Source of the DNA: Oscillospiraceae bacterium
Lineage (GTDB): Bacteria; Bacillota; Clostridia; Oscillospirales; JAAYXM01
Direction: 5' to 3'
Assembly (NCBI GenBank): GCA_017421025.1
Contig: JAFQME010000017.1
Location: 1 to 61,261 of the forward strand
Length of the DNA: 61,261 nucleotides
The position numbers and the translations under genes were made by a program. The number at the start of each line of letters is the position of its first letter. Within the stretch, counting starts at the first letter, position 1. This document shows, piece after piece, positions 51,177 through 60,417 of this stretch. The notes under the pieces are model-generated. The model did no database searches. It saw only the letters and a list, made by a program, of their open reading frames with translations, and was not told the origin of the DNA.

Positions 51177-52972
51177 GCGAGCACCTGCCCCTCATCCTTC
51201 GGCGCACAGGCAAAGGTGAATGTGATGGTGGTTCCTTTCCCGAGTTCGCTTTCAATGAAGATCTCACCGCCATGATATTCCACAATTTCTTTTGCGATTG
51301 CAAGACCGAGACCGGTTCCGCCACGTTCACGGGAGCGTGCCTTGTCCACACGATAGAAGCGTTCAAATACTCGTTTCTGATCTTTTTTCGGGATTCCGAG
51401 ACCGGTGTCGGTCACCGAAATGCGCATCATCTCGCCAACCTTACCTGCCCGCAACGTGATCTCGCCGCCGTCGGGTGTATACTTCACCGCATTGGACAGA
51501 ACATTGACCAAAACCTGCTCCAAACGTTCACGGTCACCCACAACAACCGGCAATTCCTCATCCAAATCCACATGGAATGTATGCTTGTGGTTTTCAATCT
51601 CAATTTTCATTGCCTGGCACACATTGTCGATACTCTTGGCAATCGGGAAGCGTGAGATTTTCCAATCCATCTTCTTATAATCCAAACGGGACAAGGTGAG
51701 CAGGTCCTTAACGATACGGGTCATACGGTCGGTTTCATTGAGAATGACATTGCAGAAACGCTCCCGCATTTCGATCGGAGTGTCCGGATTTTCCAAAATG
51801 GTTTCCGCATAGCTCTTGACATTGGTGAGCGGAGTTCTCAACTCGTGCGAGACATTTGCGACAAACTCACGGCGGGCTTCTTCCAGCTTGAACTGTTCGG
51901 TATTGTCGTGGATGACCACCAAAACCCCACGCTCATTTTCGCCGTATGCAGCAAACATCAACTTCAGATTACGTCCGGAAACCGCATAGTCACACTCGAT
52001 CATGCGCTTGTCCGACGCAGGATTGACTATTTCATCAAACGAGACAACCTCGCCGTAAAGGCTTGCAAAGTCCGGTGTATCCTCAGCAGAAATCCCGAGC
52101 AGCTCCTCAGCAACCGGGTTCTTGTGAATCAAGGCTCCGTTCTCGGAAAATGCGGTAACACCGTCTGCGAGGTACAAGAACAACGTCTCCAGTTTTGTAC
52201 GCTCACCATTGACAGTTTCCAACGTTTGCTGCAAAGTTTCCGCCATGTTGTTGAACGTATCGGTCAACACACCGATTTCGTCGTTGGAATGGGCTTCCGG
52301 TCGGCTTTCAAAATCCCCTTTTGAGAGACGCTTTGCACTCTTGGTCAGGGTTTCAAGCGGCTGTGTGATCTGCTTGGAAAGTAGGAGACTGAGCAAAATG
52401 GAAATGACAAATCCCACCAGGAGCGACTGCAGAATGATGGAAAACAGCTGATCACTGAGTGCCTGCATCTGCTGCTTGGTGTCTCGGATATAAACAATAT
52501 AACGCACAGTTTCCCCATCCATAATGGGAACTGCACGGTCCAAGTATCCTTTGGAAAGGCGGGTTTCCTGCCCGATTCTGCCTTCGATTGCGGCAAGCAC
52601 CGCCGGAGTCGGCACAATTGAGTCAATCTCATCCGAGCCGGCGAGCACACTGCCGGTGGTCCCACTCAGTATGTAATAGTTACGGTAGCTGTTGATCCCG
52701 AGGGATGCAGAAAAAGCGCCCACTGCGTCTTTGAGACGGGTCGCTCCATCTTCTGCTTTTGCTTCCGACACCAACATACTGTACATGCTATCGGTAAACA
52801 CGGCATTCATCTGCGAGGTGAATTCATCGTAATAGAACGAGGAAACACGGTTTAAGAGAAATGTACCAATGATTGCCATGACCGACAAATTCAGCACCAT
52901 CAAAACCAAAATCAGCTTCATTTGCAGGGAACGGAAGAAGCCGCCCCAGGTTTTTCCGCCCTGCCCACTCAT
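51173..52972 (-). CDS. walK: Cell-wall sensor histidine kinase WalK
   Basis: 599 residues. Two membrane helices (about 17-40 and 180-202) with an extracellular sensor of about 135 residues. HAMP follows (LSKQITQPLETLTKSAKRLSKGDF, split across 200-255), then PAS near 275-365 (LYLADGVTAFSENGALIHKNP). HisKA has FVANVSHELRTP with His near 376, and HATPase has NVLSNAVKYTPDGGEI and GLGLAIAKEIVEYHGG. It detects the state of the cell wall and phosphorylates WalR. The start overlaps the walR stop by four bases. Confidence 0.95.
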   Translation of the reverse strand: MSGQGGKTWGGFFRSLQMKLILVLMVLNLSVMAIIGTFLLNRVSSFYYDEFTSQMNAVFTDSMYSMLVSEAKAEDGATRLKDAVGAFSASLGINSYRNYYILSGTTGSVLAGSDEIDSIVPTPAVLAAIEGRIGQETRLSKGYLDRAVPIMDGETVRYIVYIRDTKQQMQALSDQLFSIILQSLLVGFVISILLSLLLSKQITQPLETLTKSAKRLSKGDFESRPEAHSNDEIGVLTDTFNNMAETLQQTLETVNGERTKLETLFLYLADGVTAFSENGALIHKNPVAEELLGISAEDTPDFASLYGEVVSFDEIVNPASDKRMIECDYAVSGRNLKLMFAAYGENERGVLVVIHDNTEQFKLEEARREFVANVSHELRTPLTNVKSYAETILENPDTPIEMRERFCNVILNETDRMTRIVKDLLTLSRLDYKKMDWKISRFPIAKSIDNVCQAMKIEIENHKHTFHVDLDEELPVVVGDRERLEQVLVNVLSNAVKYTPDGGEITLRAGKVGEMMRISVTDTGLGIPKKDQKRVFERFYRVDKARSRERGGTGLGLAIAKEIVEYHGGEIFIESELGKGTTITFTFACAPKDEGQVLA

Positions 52973-53670
52973 GCGTTTTGGAAGAGATATCCCGCACCAC
53001 GACGGGTCAGGATATACACAGGCTCAGCAGGGTTATCTTCAATCTTTTCACGCAAACGGCGGACGGTGACGTCTACCGTGCGCAAATCGCCGTAAAATTC
53101 AAAGTTCCAGACTTTTTCCATGAGTTCTTCACGAGAGAACACTTTGTTCGGCTGGGTTGCCAAAAACTTGATGAGTTCAAATTCACGAGGAGTAAGTTCT
53201 ACCGGTTTTTTGTTTTTGGTAACGCCCATGGAGTTGGTATTGATGACCAAATCCCCAAAGCGCAGCACGCCTTCCTCCTCGGTGTCGGTCTCCACGGTAT
53301 TGTCCAACACACGACGGCGGATATTTGCTTTTACACGTGCAAGCAACTCACGCATGGAAAACGGCTTGGTCACATAGTCGTCCGCACCAAGCTCCAACCC
53401 CAGCACCTTGTCCACCTCTTCCTCACGGGCGGTGAGCATGATGATTGGAGTATTCATACGGCTTCGCACATATTTACACACCTCAAAGCCGTCCATTTTC
53501 GGGAGCATGACATCCAGGAGGATCAAATCCGGATTCTCCTCTTTCGCAAGGCGAACGCCCTCTTCTCCGTCATATGCGGAGATCACGTGGTATCCGTCCC
53601 GCTCCAAGTTGAATTTCAAAATGTCAACAATTGCGATTTCGTCCTCTACAATGAGAATTTTCTTATCCAT
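52969..53670 (-). CDS. walR: Response regulator WalR (YycF)
   Basis: 233 residues. Receiver with EDE at 9-11, D53 in PDLILLDVMLPKMDG, T and K (IMLTARE; VTKPFSMRELLARVKA). Winged helix ending VDVTVRRLREKIEDNPAEPVYILTRRGAGY, the WalR/PhoP signature. The essential OmpR-family regulator of wall hydrolases in Firmicutes. Its start overlaps the NUDIX gene by eight bases. Confidence 0.96.
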   Translation of the reverse strand: MDKKILIVEDEIAIVDILKFNLERDGYHVISAYDGEEGVRLAKEENPDLILLDVMLPKMDGFEVCKYVRSRMNTPIIMLTAREEEVDKVLGLELGADDYVTKPFSMRELLARVKANIRRRVLDNTVETDTEEEGVLRFGDLVINTNSMGVTKNKKPVELTPREFELIKFLATQPNKVFSREELMEKVWNFEFYGDLRTVDVTVRRLREKIEDNPAEPVYILTRRGAGYLFQNA

Positions 53671-54205
53671 GCTGTCCCTCCTCTAAGAGTCGTGCGGTTT
53701 TCAGCACCGCAGTCACAGTTTTTGCGTCATGAATCTCATCACGCATCACCTGCGCAAGGAGATCTTCAAACGGGATTTTTTTCACGTTCACAAACTCGCC
53801 TTCATCCGGGGTGGCATCCCCTTCCGAAAGCCCTTTTGCAAGGTAAATATAAAGCCGTTCATCTACATAGCCGGGAGACGGGTAGATACAACCGAGCGGA
53901 ATGAGTTCCTCCGCTGTATAGCCGGTTTCTTCTTTGAGTTCCCGTGCGCCGCAATTCGCAGGGTCTTCACCCGGCTCCAACTTTCCCGCCGGGATTTCCC
54001 AAAGGTCCACCCCATATGCATAACGGAATTGCTGGACCAGTACCACCTGTCCGTCCTCGGTCAAGGGGAGTACCCCCACGCCGCCCGGATGCAGACAAAT
54101 CTCACGGGTGCTTTGACGTCCGTTTTCCAACTCGACTTTGTCCACACGCACGTGCAACACTCTTCCCGAAAAAACCGTTTCCTGATGAATGGCTGTCTCT
54201 TTCAT
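53663..54205 (-). CDS. NUDIX hydrolase, ADP-ribose pyrophosphatase type
   Basis: 180 residues. Nudix box near 75-97, GKLEPGEDPANCGARELKEE, followed by TGYTAEELIPLG. The N-terminal region with LENGRQSTREICLHPGGVGVLPL and the downstream CIYPSPGYVDERLYIYLA loop are typical of ADP-ribose pyrophosphatases (NudF/YqkG). It splits ADP-ribose to AMP and ribose 5-phosphate. Its place after cinA, a NAD-repair gene, suits pyridine-nucleotide clean-up. Confidence 0.92.
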   Translation of the reverse strand: MKETAIHQETVFSGRVLHVRVDKVELENGRQSTREICLHPGGVGVLPLTEDGQVVLVQQFRYAYGVDLWEIPAGKLEPGEDPANCGARELKEETGYTAEELIPLGCIYPSPGYVDERLYIYLAKGLSEGDATPDEGEFVNVKKIPFEDLLAQVMRDEIHDAKTVTAVLKTARLLEEGQHG

Positions 54206-54217
54206 ATCGTCTACTCC

Positions 54218-55456
54218 TTATTTTGCTACCAATCTCCGAATCTGATCCAATGCGGTGAGTGCCGCCATATTGCGAATGGTGCCACGGTCACGATGACCAC
54301 GGGATTTGACCACACGGGTTTCTTTTTCATTTGCCACAGCGACATACACGGTGCCAACCGGTTTTTCTTCCGTCCCGCCGCCGGGACCTGCAATTCCGGT
54401 GATACCAACACCGATGTCCGCACCCAAGGTTTTTCTCGCACCTTCCGCAAGTGCTGCTGCACACTCCTCGCTGACCGCACCTTTTGTTTCCAAAATCTCA
54501 TGCGGAACACCGAGCAACTGTTCTTTGATTTCGTTTTGATAGGCACAGACCCCGCCGAGGAACACTTCGGAAACACCGGGCAGGTCGGTAATCATTTTGG
54601 AAAGCAGCCCACCTGTGCAAGATTCTGCGGTTGCGAGCGTCAAGCCCTGTTCTTTGAGGAGTCGGAACACCACGTCTGCAAGCGACGGGACATCCATTCC
54701 GTAGATATACTCGCCCAAAATCTCATACACCTGGTCGATGACCGGGCGGGTCAACGCATCGGCAGCTTCCTCGTTTTCCGCACGTCCCGTGACACGGAGC
54801 AGAGTCTCCCCCTCCTTGGCATAGGGCGCAAGGGTGGGGTTTGTCATATGCTCTGCAATGTGACGGACTTTATCTTCCACACTGGATTCGCCCATGCCGA
54901 AAATCTTAAGTTCATGGGAAACAAGACTTGCGTCCGAGAGTTGTTTGAGGTATGGAATCACACGGTACTGTACCATAGGTTTACACTCACGGGGCGGACC
55001 CGGGAGCATAAGCACATGGGTGTTTTCCGCAAAAAACGCACAGCCCGGCGCAGTGCCCCAATCGTTTTCCAGCACGACACAATCCTCGGGCAGGTATGCC
55101 TGTTGTTCATTGTTCTTGGTCATTTCTCTGCCGATTTTGGCAAAGAAACCACGGATTTTCTCGAGTTCTGTTTCGTTTAATACGAGTTTTTTCCCGAAGC
55201 ACTCCGCCAAGGTCTGCTTGGTGAGGTCGTCAAACGTGGGGCCGAGGCCTCCGGTTGTGATGATGATATCCGCACGGGATTTTGCAATCTCGACTGCGGC
55301 ACGCAGGCGCTCGGGATTATCCCCAACCACCGTGTTGTAATAGACATTGATGCCAAGCTCGCCCAAAGCACGGGCGACGGTTTGTGCGTCGGTATTGACA
55401 ATATCTCCGAGCAGAATCTCGGTCCCAACCGCAATAATTTCAGCGCAGTAACTCAA
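54218..55456 (-). CDS. cinA: CinA-family protein (nicotinamide-nucleotide amidase)
   Basis: 412 residues from a TTG at 55456 (GGGATGAG upstream). N-terminal MoaB-like domain 1-170: IIAVGTEILLGDIVNTDAQTVA and ITTGGLGPTFDDLTKQTLA. C-terminal amidase domain 255-405: LATAESCTGGLLSKMIT, VSEECAAALAEGARK and GITGIAGPGGGTEEKPVGTVYVA. It hydrolyses NMN to NaMN or clears damaged pyridine nucleotides. Both domains are complete. It lies 13 bases after thiI. Confidence 0.95.
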   Translation of the reverse strand: MSYCAEIIAVGTEILLGDIVNTDAQTVARALGELGINVYYNTVVGDNPERLRAAVEIAKSRADIIITTGGLGPTFDDLTKQTLAECFGKKLVLNETELEKIRGFFAKIGREMTKNNEQQAYLPEDCVVLENDWGTAPGCAFFAENTHVLMLPGPPRECKPMVQYRVIPYLKQLSDASLVSHELKIFGMGESSVEDKVRHIAEHMTNPTLAPYAKEGETLLRVTGRAENEEAADALTRPVIDQVYEILGEYIYGMDVPSLADVVFRLLKEQGLTLATAESCTGGLLSKMITDLPGVSEVFLGGVCAYQNEIKEQLLGVPHEILETKGAVSEECAAALAEGARKTLGADIGVGITGIAGPGGGTEEKPVGTVYVAVANEKETRVVKSRGHRDRGTIRNMAALTALDQIRRLVAK

Positions 55457-55469
55457 ATTTTCTCATCCC

Positions 55470-56639
55470 TTAATCCAATGTAATCACTTCGATTGCAGCA
55501 ATCGCTTCCTCAACAAGTTCATCCACCGGGAGTTTTTTCTCCTCGGCTTCCACGTCGTAAAGACGGGGCTTGGTTTTCGGATGCTTGGGGGTAAAGACGG
55601 TACAGCAATCTTCATACGGCTGAATGGAGGTCTCAAAGGTATCGATTTTGCGTGCGATGACCACGATTTCCTCTTTGTCCATTCCCACCACAGGACGAAG
55701 AACAGGCAGGGTGCAGACCGCACCGGTGACCCCCATCGCCTCCATGGTCTGACTTGCGACCTGACCCAGGCTTTCCCCTGTGATGAGCGCACGGCAATCA
55801 TTCATTCTTGCAACACGCTCAGAAATGCGCATCATGAAACGGCGCATAATCAGGGTGAACATATCCTCACGGCAATGGTCTCGGATGGCTTCCTGAATCT
55901 GGGTGAACGGGACCATGGAAACACGCAGTCTGCCGTTGTATTTGGTGAGTTTTTCCGCAAGCTCCAGCACTTTTTTCTTGGCACGTTCAGAGGTATACGG
56001 ATAGGAGAAAAAGTGGATCCCATGTAAGGATACGCCACGTTTTGCAATCATATACCCGGCAACCGGGCTGTCAATTCCGCCCGAGAGTAAGAGTGCGGCT
56101 TTTCCGTTGATGCCGACCGGCATGCCGCCCGCACCCGGGATGGGGTTTGCATGGACGTACGCCTTATGGTCACGCACCTCGATTTTTACACGCAATTCGG
56201 GTTTTTCCACATCCACTTTGAGATGCGGATGCGCATCATGCAAAGCAGACCCGATTTCGATCATGATTTGCGGAGACTTAAGCGGGAATTTTTTGTCCGC
56301 ACGTTTTGCATCCACTTTGAAGGTGCTTGCCGCCTCCAGCCGGTCGTATAAAAACTCTTTTGCGGTTTGGAGGATGATATCCATGTCCTTTTCGCACTCT
56401 GCCGCACGGCAGATGCTCACGATACCGAATACACGGCTGACCGCATCAACCGCTGCATCCATATCCACATCTTCCGATTTAGGCTCGACATAGATGGTGG
56501 ACTGCAGGCAGTAAATTTCAAACTCGCCCACCTCACGCAAACGCCAATACAAATTCTTTACCAAACGCTGTTCAAACATACCTCGGTTGAGACCTTTGAG
56601 CACGATCTCACCGAGCTTTAAGAGTAAAATTTCTCGCAT
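55470..56639 (-). CDS. thiI: tRNA 4-thiouridine synthetase ThiI
   Basis: 389 residues, without the C-terminal rhodanese domain present in Enterobacteria. N-terminal ferredoxin-like and THUMP domains 1-165 (EILLLKLGEIVLKGLNRGMFE). PP-loop AANH domain with ALLLSGGIDSPVAGYM near 182, RALITGESLGQVASQTMEAM near 283 and TFETSIQPYEDCCTVFTPKHP near 333. It adenylates U8 of tRNA and inserts sulfur handed over by a cysteine desulfurase, here encoded just upstream. The two genes are nine bases apart. Confidence 0.95.
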   Translation of the reverse strand: MREILLLKLGEIVLKGLNRGMFEQRLVKNLYWRLREVGEFEIYCLQSTIYVEPKSEDVDMDAAVDAVSRVFGIVSICRAAECEKDMDIILQTAKEFLYDRLEAASTFKVDAKRADKKFPLKSPQIMIEIGSALHDAHPHLKVDVEKPELRVKIEVRDHKAYVHANPIPGAGGMPVGINGKAALLLSGGIDSPVAGYMIAKRGVSLHGIHFFSYPYTSERAKKKVLELAEKLTKYNGRLRVSMVPFTQIQEAIRDHCREDMFTLIMRRFMMRISERVARMNDCRALITGESLGQVASQTMEAMGVTGAVCTLPVLRPVVGMDKEEIVVIARKIDTFETSIQPYEDCCTVFTPKHPKTKPRLYDVEAEEKKLPVDELVEEAIAAIEVITLD

Positions 56640-56648
56640 AGCAATCCC

Positions 56649-57743
56649 CTATTTTCTTCCGAAGCGTGTGCTGATAACATCGCACACCCGGTCAATCTCT
56701 TCTTTTGTAATATCGCTTGACAAGCTGATGCGGATGGCGCTGTCGATGAGTTCACTTGGAACTCCGATTGCCTCCAGCACATAACTGCGATGCCCACGGC
56801 TGCAGGCAGAGCCCGAGGAAACATAAATCTCCTCTTCTTCCAAAATCCGCATTGCCACTTCACTCGGGAATCCCAAAACGGCAACCGAGAGAATATGCGG
56901 CGCTGCAGTGTGCGCCAAGAGTTTTACACACGAAAGCGCTTCCAACTTTTCAGTCAGATAGGCTTTGAGTTTCCCGCAATCTATCATCTGTTCACTTGCG
57001 GCACCAAACGCACAAATGCCAGGGACATTCTCGGTGCCTGAGCGGAGACCTTTCTCCTGTCCCCCACCCAAAAGATGCGGTGCGATCCGAACCCCTTTTT
57101 TCACAAAGAGCGCTCCCACGCCTTTGGGGGCATGAATCTTATGACCGCTCATTGTGAGCAAATCCACATCGAGTTTTTTTACCGCCAACGGTATTTTACA
57201 AAACGCCTGCACTGCATCGGTATGTACCAAAACCTGCGGTGATTTCCGATGCACCGCCCGTGCGATCTGCTCGATCGGGAGGACCGAGCCGATTTCGTTA
57301 TTCACTGCCATGACCGAGACCAAAACGGTATCCTCACGCAGAGCTTCCACCACCTGCTCAGCAGTGATAATCCCATCTGCATTCGGAAGCAAACGGGTTA
57401 CCTCAAAACCGTCTTCTTCCAAACGACGCATACATTCTAAAACAGATGCATGCTCAATTGCGGTGGTGATAATGTGTTTGCCTTTGCGCCTGCGGGCACG
57501 TGCCCCACCGAGGATTGCGAGGTTATTTCCCTCGCTTCCGCCGGATGTGAAGGTGATCTCCTGCGCTTCTGCGCCGATCCGTTTCGCAATTTGCCGACGG
57601 GCGGCGTCTAACATTTCTTCTGCTTTAAGCCCCAGCCCATGCAGAGAGGACGGGTTGCCAAAGCATTCACGCATGACAGAGAGTGCGGCTTGCGCTGCAA
57701 TTTCGGAGACTCGAGTGGTCGCCGCATTGTCCAAATAAATCAT
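56649..57743 (-). CDS. Cysteine desulfurase, ThiI partner (NifS/IscS class)
   Basis: 364 residues. YLDNAATTRVSEIAAQAAL opening, EHASVLECMRRLEEDGF near 100, then LLTMSGHKIHAPKGVGALFVK near 198 with the PLP lysine. SGTENVPGICAFGAA follows, and YVSSGSACSRGHRSYVLEAI near 310 carries the persulfide Cys in the short-loop SGSACS motif. It takes sulfur from cysteine and passes it to ThiI. First gene of the long operon reaching yycI. GAGG upstream of the ATG. Confidence 0.94.
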   Translation of the reverse strand: MIYLDNAATTRVSEIAAQAALSVMRECFGNPSSLHGLGLKAEEMLDAARRQIAKRIGAEAQEITFTSGGSEGNNLAILGGARARRRKGKHIITTAIEHASVLECMRRLEEDGFEVTRLLPNADGIITAEQVVEALREDTVLVSVMAVNNEIGSVLPIEQIARAVHRKSPQVLVHTDAVQAFCKIPLAVKKLDVDLLTMSGHKIHAPKGVGALFVKKGVRIAPHLLGGGQEKGLRSGTENVPGICAFGAASEQMIDCGKLKAYLTEKLEALSCVKLLAHTAAPHILSVAVLGFPSEVAMRILEEEEIYVSSGSACSRGHRSYVLEAIGVPSELIDSAIRISLSSDITKEEIDRVCDVISTRFGRK

Positions 57744-57784
57744 AAAAACCTCACCGGATTGATTGTGATACTTTCTTACATTCT

Positions 57785-57813
57785 ATTATAACCGATTCTT
57801 TTGCAATTTTCCA
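57785..57813 (-). promoter_or_regulatory. Promoter of the desulfurase-thiI-cinA-wal operon
   Basis: On the minus strand, TGGAAA (57813-57808), 17 bases, TATAAT (57790-57785). No other clear promoter or terminator was seen down to yycI, and gaps are 21 bases or less or are overlaps. Confidence 0.55.
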
Positions 57814-57823
57814 CACTTATATC

Positions 57824-57855
57824 AAAAAATCTCCCTTGTTTTACCAAGGGAGATT
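57824..57855 (-). terminator. Terminator of the ECF gene
   Basis: AATCTCCCTTG / CAAGGGAGATT stem. On the minus strand it is followed by TTTTTT. Confidence 0.82.
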
Positions 57856-57859
57856 GAGA

Positions 57860-58345
57860 TTACGATACAATCTGATATTTGGAGAAAACACGAATCAGGA
57901 TTCCGCCCAAAACAAGCCCTGCCGCACCTTGAATCGCATTGAACGGAACATTTGCAATCGCAGCGGCAAACCCGTAGAGCACTCCTTCAAAGAGCAGGTA
58001 GCCTGCCACCATGAGAAGCTCTGCAAAAAAACCGAACAGGATGGGGACAAATGCTTTGTTTTGTTTTTGCGCAACTGCCGCCAAGAGAAGCGCCATCGCA
58101 CCTTTGATGACAAACGTGACAGGAGCATAAACCACATAGCCGGAAAGTAAATCCGCAAGCGCACTGCCAATACCTGCCGCCAAGAATCCGTACAGCGGAG
58201 AAAGCAGCCAGCCGGCAAGAAGCACCACCGCATCCCCCAAATTCAGATATCCCTGCGGATAGGGGATTTTGATGACGATGGTCGCAACGCAAGTCAGTGC
58301 CGCAAGCATTGCCGCAAGTACCAGTTTTTTTGTTTTGGATTGCAT
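57860..58345 (-). CDS. ECF transporter S component, probably for a B6 vitamer
   Basis: 161 residues, six hydrophobic helices. LVLAAMLAALTCVATIVIKIPYPQGYLNLGDAVVLLAG at the start holds the Ala-rich A-x-x-x-A helix that docks on EcfT and the conserved GYLNLGDA loop. It binds a vitamin outside and needs the shared EcfA/A'/T module from elsewhere. The divergent neighbour is a MocR/PdxR-type regulator, a class that often controls pyridoxal uptake and synthesis. So a pyridoxine-type substrate (PdxU-like) is the best guess. GAGGGG precedes the ATG. Confidence 0.8.
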   Translation of the reverse strand: MQSKTKKLVLAAMLAALTCVATIVIKIPYPQGYLNLGDAVVLLAGWLLSPLYGFLAAGIGSALADLLSGYVVYAPVTFVIKGAMALLLAAVAQKQNKAFVPILFGFFAELLMVAGYLLFEGVLYGFAAAIANVPFNAIQGAAGLVLGGILIRVFSKYQIVS

Positions 58346-58375
58346 AAAAACCCCTCTTTACAAACCTTTTTGATT

Positions 58376-58405
58376 ATTATACAATCTAAATTGGCTATAT
58401 CACAA
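58376..58405 (-). promoter_or_regulatory. Promoter of the ECF gene in the shared region with the MocR gene
   Basis: On the minus strand, TTGTGA (58405-58400), 18 bases, TATAAT (58381-58376). Two similar words, ATTGTGATAT and ATTGTATAAT, repeat across it on the minus strand. MocR regulators bind direct repeats, so these are candidate sites. Confidence 0.5.
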
Positions 58406-58424
58406 TTACCAATTAAGGAGTTTT

Positions 58425-59534
58425 TTGTATAACCAGATGAAGTATGTAATTGAGAAACAATCCAAAACAACCGCATATTTGCAGCTCTACCGACAATTGC
58501 GCAAAGACATCACGGATTCCGTATACAAGTTTGGTGAAAAGCTTCCATCCAAACGGCTTTTGGCAGACGAAACCGGAGTAAGTGTCATCACAGTACAGCA
58601 CGCATACGAAATTTTATGTGATGAGGGCTATATTGAATCGAAAGAGCGGAGCGGATATTTTGTAACCTACCGCAAAGACGAGTTTCTCCCAACTGCCGAA
58701 TCCGCAGTCGAACTTCCCGTTTGGCCACACGCCGTTGATGACGAGGAATTCCCACTCTCGGTGTTTGCAAAAACCATGCGAAACGTAATTTCCAAATACG
58801 GGGAAAAACTTCTCATCAAAGCTCCAAATTCCGGAATCTTGGAGTTGCGCCAAGCGATCAAAACCTATCTTTTGCGCAGCAAAGGGATTTTGGTGGATGC
58901 GGAACAAATCATCATCGGGTCGGGGGCGGAGTATCTTTACGGTCTCATTGTGCAGTTTTTCGGGCGAGAAAAACACTATGCAATCGAAGACCCGTCCTAT
59001 GAGCAGATACGCTCTGTATACCGTGCAAACGGCGCTTCCATCGACCTGTTGAAGTTGGGAAATGACGGAATCTTAACAAGCGAATTACGACGCACACAAG
59101 CGGAGATTCTGCATGTGACACCGTTTCGCAGTTTTCCATCCGGTGTAACAGCCTCAGCATCCAAGCGCCGAGAGTATATTGAGTGGGCACGGACACGGGA
59201 TGGCATTATCATTGAAGACGATTTCGATTCAGAATTCACCGTCTCTACCAAGCACGAGGACACCATATTTTCGTTGGAGCCCACCCGCAGCGTGATTTAT
59301 TTCAACACCTTCACAAAAACTGTTGCCCCCTCCATGCGTGTGGGATATATGGTACTTCCGTGCGATTTGGTAAAACCGTTTTCCGAACGGATGGGCTTTT
59401 ACTCCTGTACCGTACCCACATTTGAGCAATATGTTTTGGCAGAACTTCTCACAAGCGGGAATTTCGAGCGTCATATCAACCGTGTGCGTCGGCGTCGGCG
59501 AAACGCAGAAAAACAAGGACGATCCCTTGCTTGA
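58425..59534 (+). CDS. MocR/PdxR-type GntR-aminotransferase regulator, C-terminally short
   Basis: 369 residues from a TTG at 58425 (AAGGAG close upstream; the ATG at 58437 is the alternative). Winged helix 15-80 (YRQLRKDITDSVYKFGEKLPSKRLLADETG, split, with VSVITVQHAYEIL). The aminotransferase fold from 105 has GILELRQAIKTYLLRSKGI, EDDFDSEF and the PLP lysine near 298 in FTKTVAPSMRVGY. The usual VTPSHQFPTG is VTPFRSFPSG. Family members run to about 450-490 residues. This one stops soon after HINRVRRRRRNAE, so about 90 residues of the small domain are missing. Reading one base over gives DDPLLDTIGSDLYNI and a stop, with no rescue. It may be a decayed or altered regulator. Confidence 0.75.
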   Translation: MYNQMKYVIEKQSKTTAYLQLYRQLRKDITDSVYKFGEKLPSKRLLADETGVSVITVQHAYEILCDEGYIESKERSGYFVTYRKDEFLPTAESAVELPVWPHAVDDEEFPLSVFAKTMRNVISKYGEKLLIKAPNSGILELRQAIKTYLLRSKGILVDAEQIIIGSGAEYLYGLIVQFFGREKHYAIEDPSYEQIRSVYRANGASIDLLKLGNDGILTSELRRTQAEILHVTPFRSFPSGVTASASKRREYIEWARTRDGIIIEDDFDSEFTVSTKHEDTIFSLEPTRSVIYFNTFTKTVAPSMRVGYMVLPCDLVKPFSERMGFYSCTVPTFEQYVLAELLTSGNFERHINRVRRRRRNAEKQGRSLA

Positions 59535-59559
59535 CACCATCGGCAGCGACCTTTATAAT
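59531..59559 (+). promoter_or_regulatory. Consensus promoter of uppP
   Basis: TTGACA (59531-59536), 17 bases, TATAAT (59554-59559). The -35 overlaps the stop codon of the shortened MocR gene. Confidence 0.8.
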
Positions 59560-59585
59560 ATTTGATGTGATAAGGAGGATACAAT

Positions 59586-60413
59586 ATGAATCTGCTTAAT
59601 TTGTTTTTTTCTGCGCTGTTTGGCATCGTGGAAGGCATCACGGAATGGCTCCCCATCAGCAGTACGGGGCACATGATCCTGCTGAACGAATTCATTCAAA
59701 TGGATGTCAGAAAAGAGTTTTGGGATCTGTTTTTGGTGGTCATCCAGTTGGGTGCGATTTTGGCGGTCGTCCTGCTCTATTGGGGAAAACTCTTCCCCTT
59801 TACCGTGAAAGAAAAGAAACTGAAAGTAAAAGACGGCGCCATTTCCATGTGGGCAAAAATCCTGGTTGCCTGTATTCCCGCCGCAGTGGTCGGGCTTCTG
59901 TTTGACGATTTGATCGACCAGTATTTCTATAACTACATCACCGTCTCGCTTGCGCTCATTATTTTCGGAATTCTCTATCTCATCATCGAAACCAAAAACA
60001 AAGGAAAAGAAGCAAAAATCAATGAACTTTCCGAACTTTCTTACAAAAACGCACTTCTCATTGGTTTGTTCCAGCTCATTGCCGCAATTTTCCCGGGCAC
60101 TTCCCGCTCGGGCGCCACGATTGTAGGCGGCTTAATGTTGGGGCTTTCCCGTACCTTAGCGGCAGAGTTCACATTCTTCCTTGCAGTGCCGGTGATGTTT
60201 GGTGCAAGCCTGCTCAAAATTTTGAAATTCGGGCTCTCCTTCACCGCAGCAGAAGCCGCAATTCTGGCAGTGGGGCTGATCGTTGCATTTGCGGTTTCGG
60301 TTTTGGTGATTAAATTCCTCATGGGATACATCAAAAAGCACGATTTCAAGGTCTTTGGCTGGTACCGCATTGTCCTCGGAATTCTGGTACTCGCCTATTT
60401 CCTGATATTCTAA
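59586..60413 (+). CDS. uppP: Undecaprenyl-diphosphatase UppP/BacA
   Basis: 275 residues, about eight membrane helices. GIVEGITEWLPISSTGHMILL near 15-35 and GTSRSGATIVGGLMLGLSR near 172-190 are the two catalytic signature loops, with Glu, Ser, His and Arg in place. It removes a phosphate from undecaprenyl pyrophosphate so the lipid carrier can be reused for wall synthesis, and gives bacitracin tolerance. AAGGAGG before ATG, own promoter, terminator after. Confidence 0.96.
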   Translation: MNLLNLFFSALFGIVEGITEWLPISSTGHMILLNEFIQMDVRKEFWDLFLVVIQLGAILAVVLLYWGKLFPFTVKEKKLKVKDGAISMWAKILVACIPAAVVGLLFDDLIDQYFYNYITVSLALIIFGILYLIIETKNKGKEAKINELSELSYKNALLIGLFQLIAAIFPGTSRSGATIVGGLMLGLSRTLAAEFTFFLAVPVMFGASLLKILKFGLSFTAAEAAILAVGLIVAFAVSVLVIKFLMGYIKKHDFKVFGWYRIVLGILVLAYFLIF

Positions 60414-60417
60414 ACAT

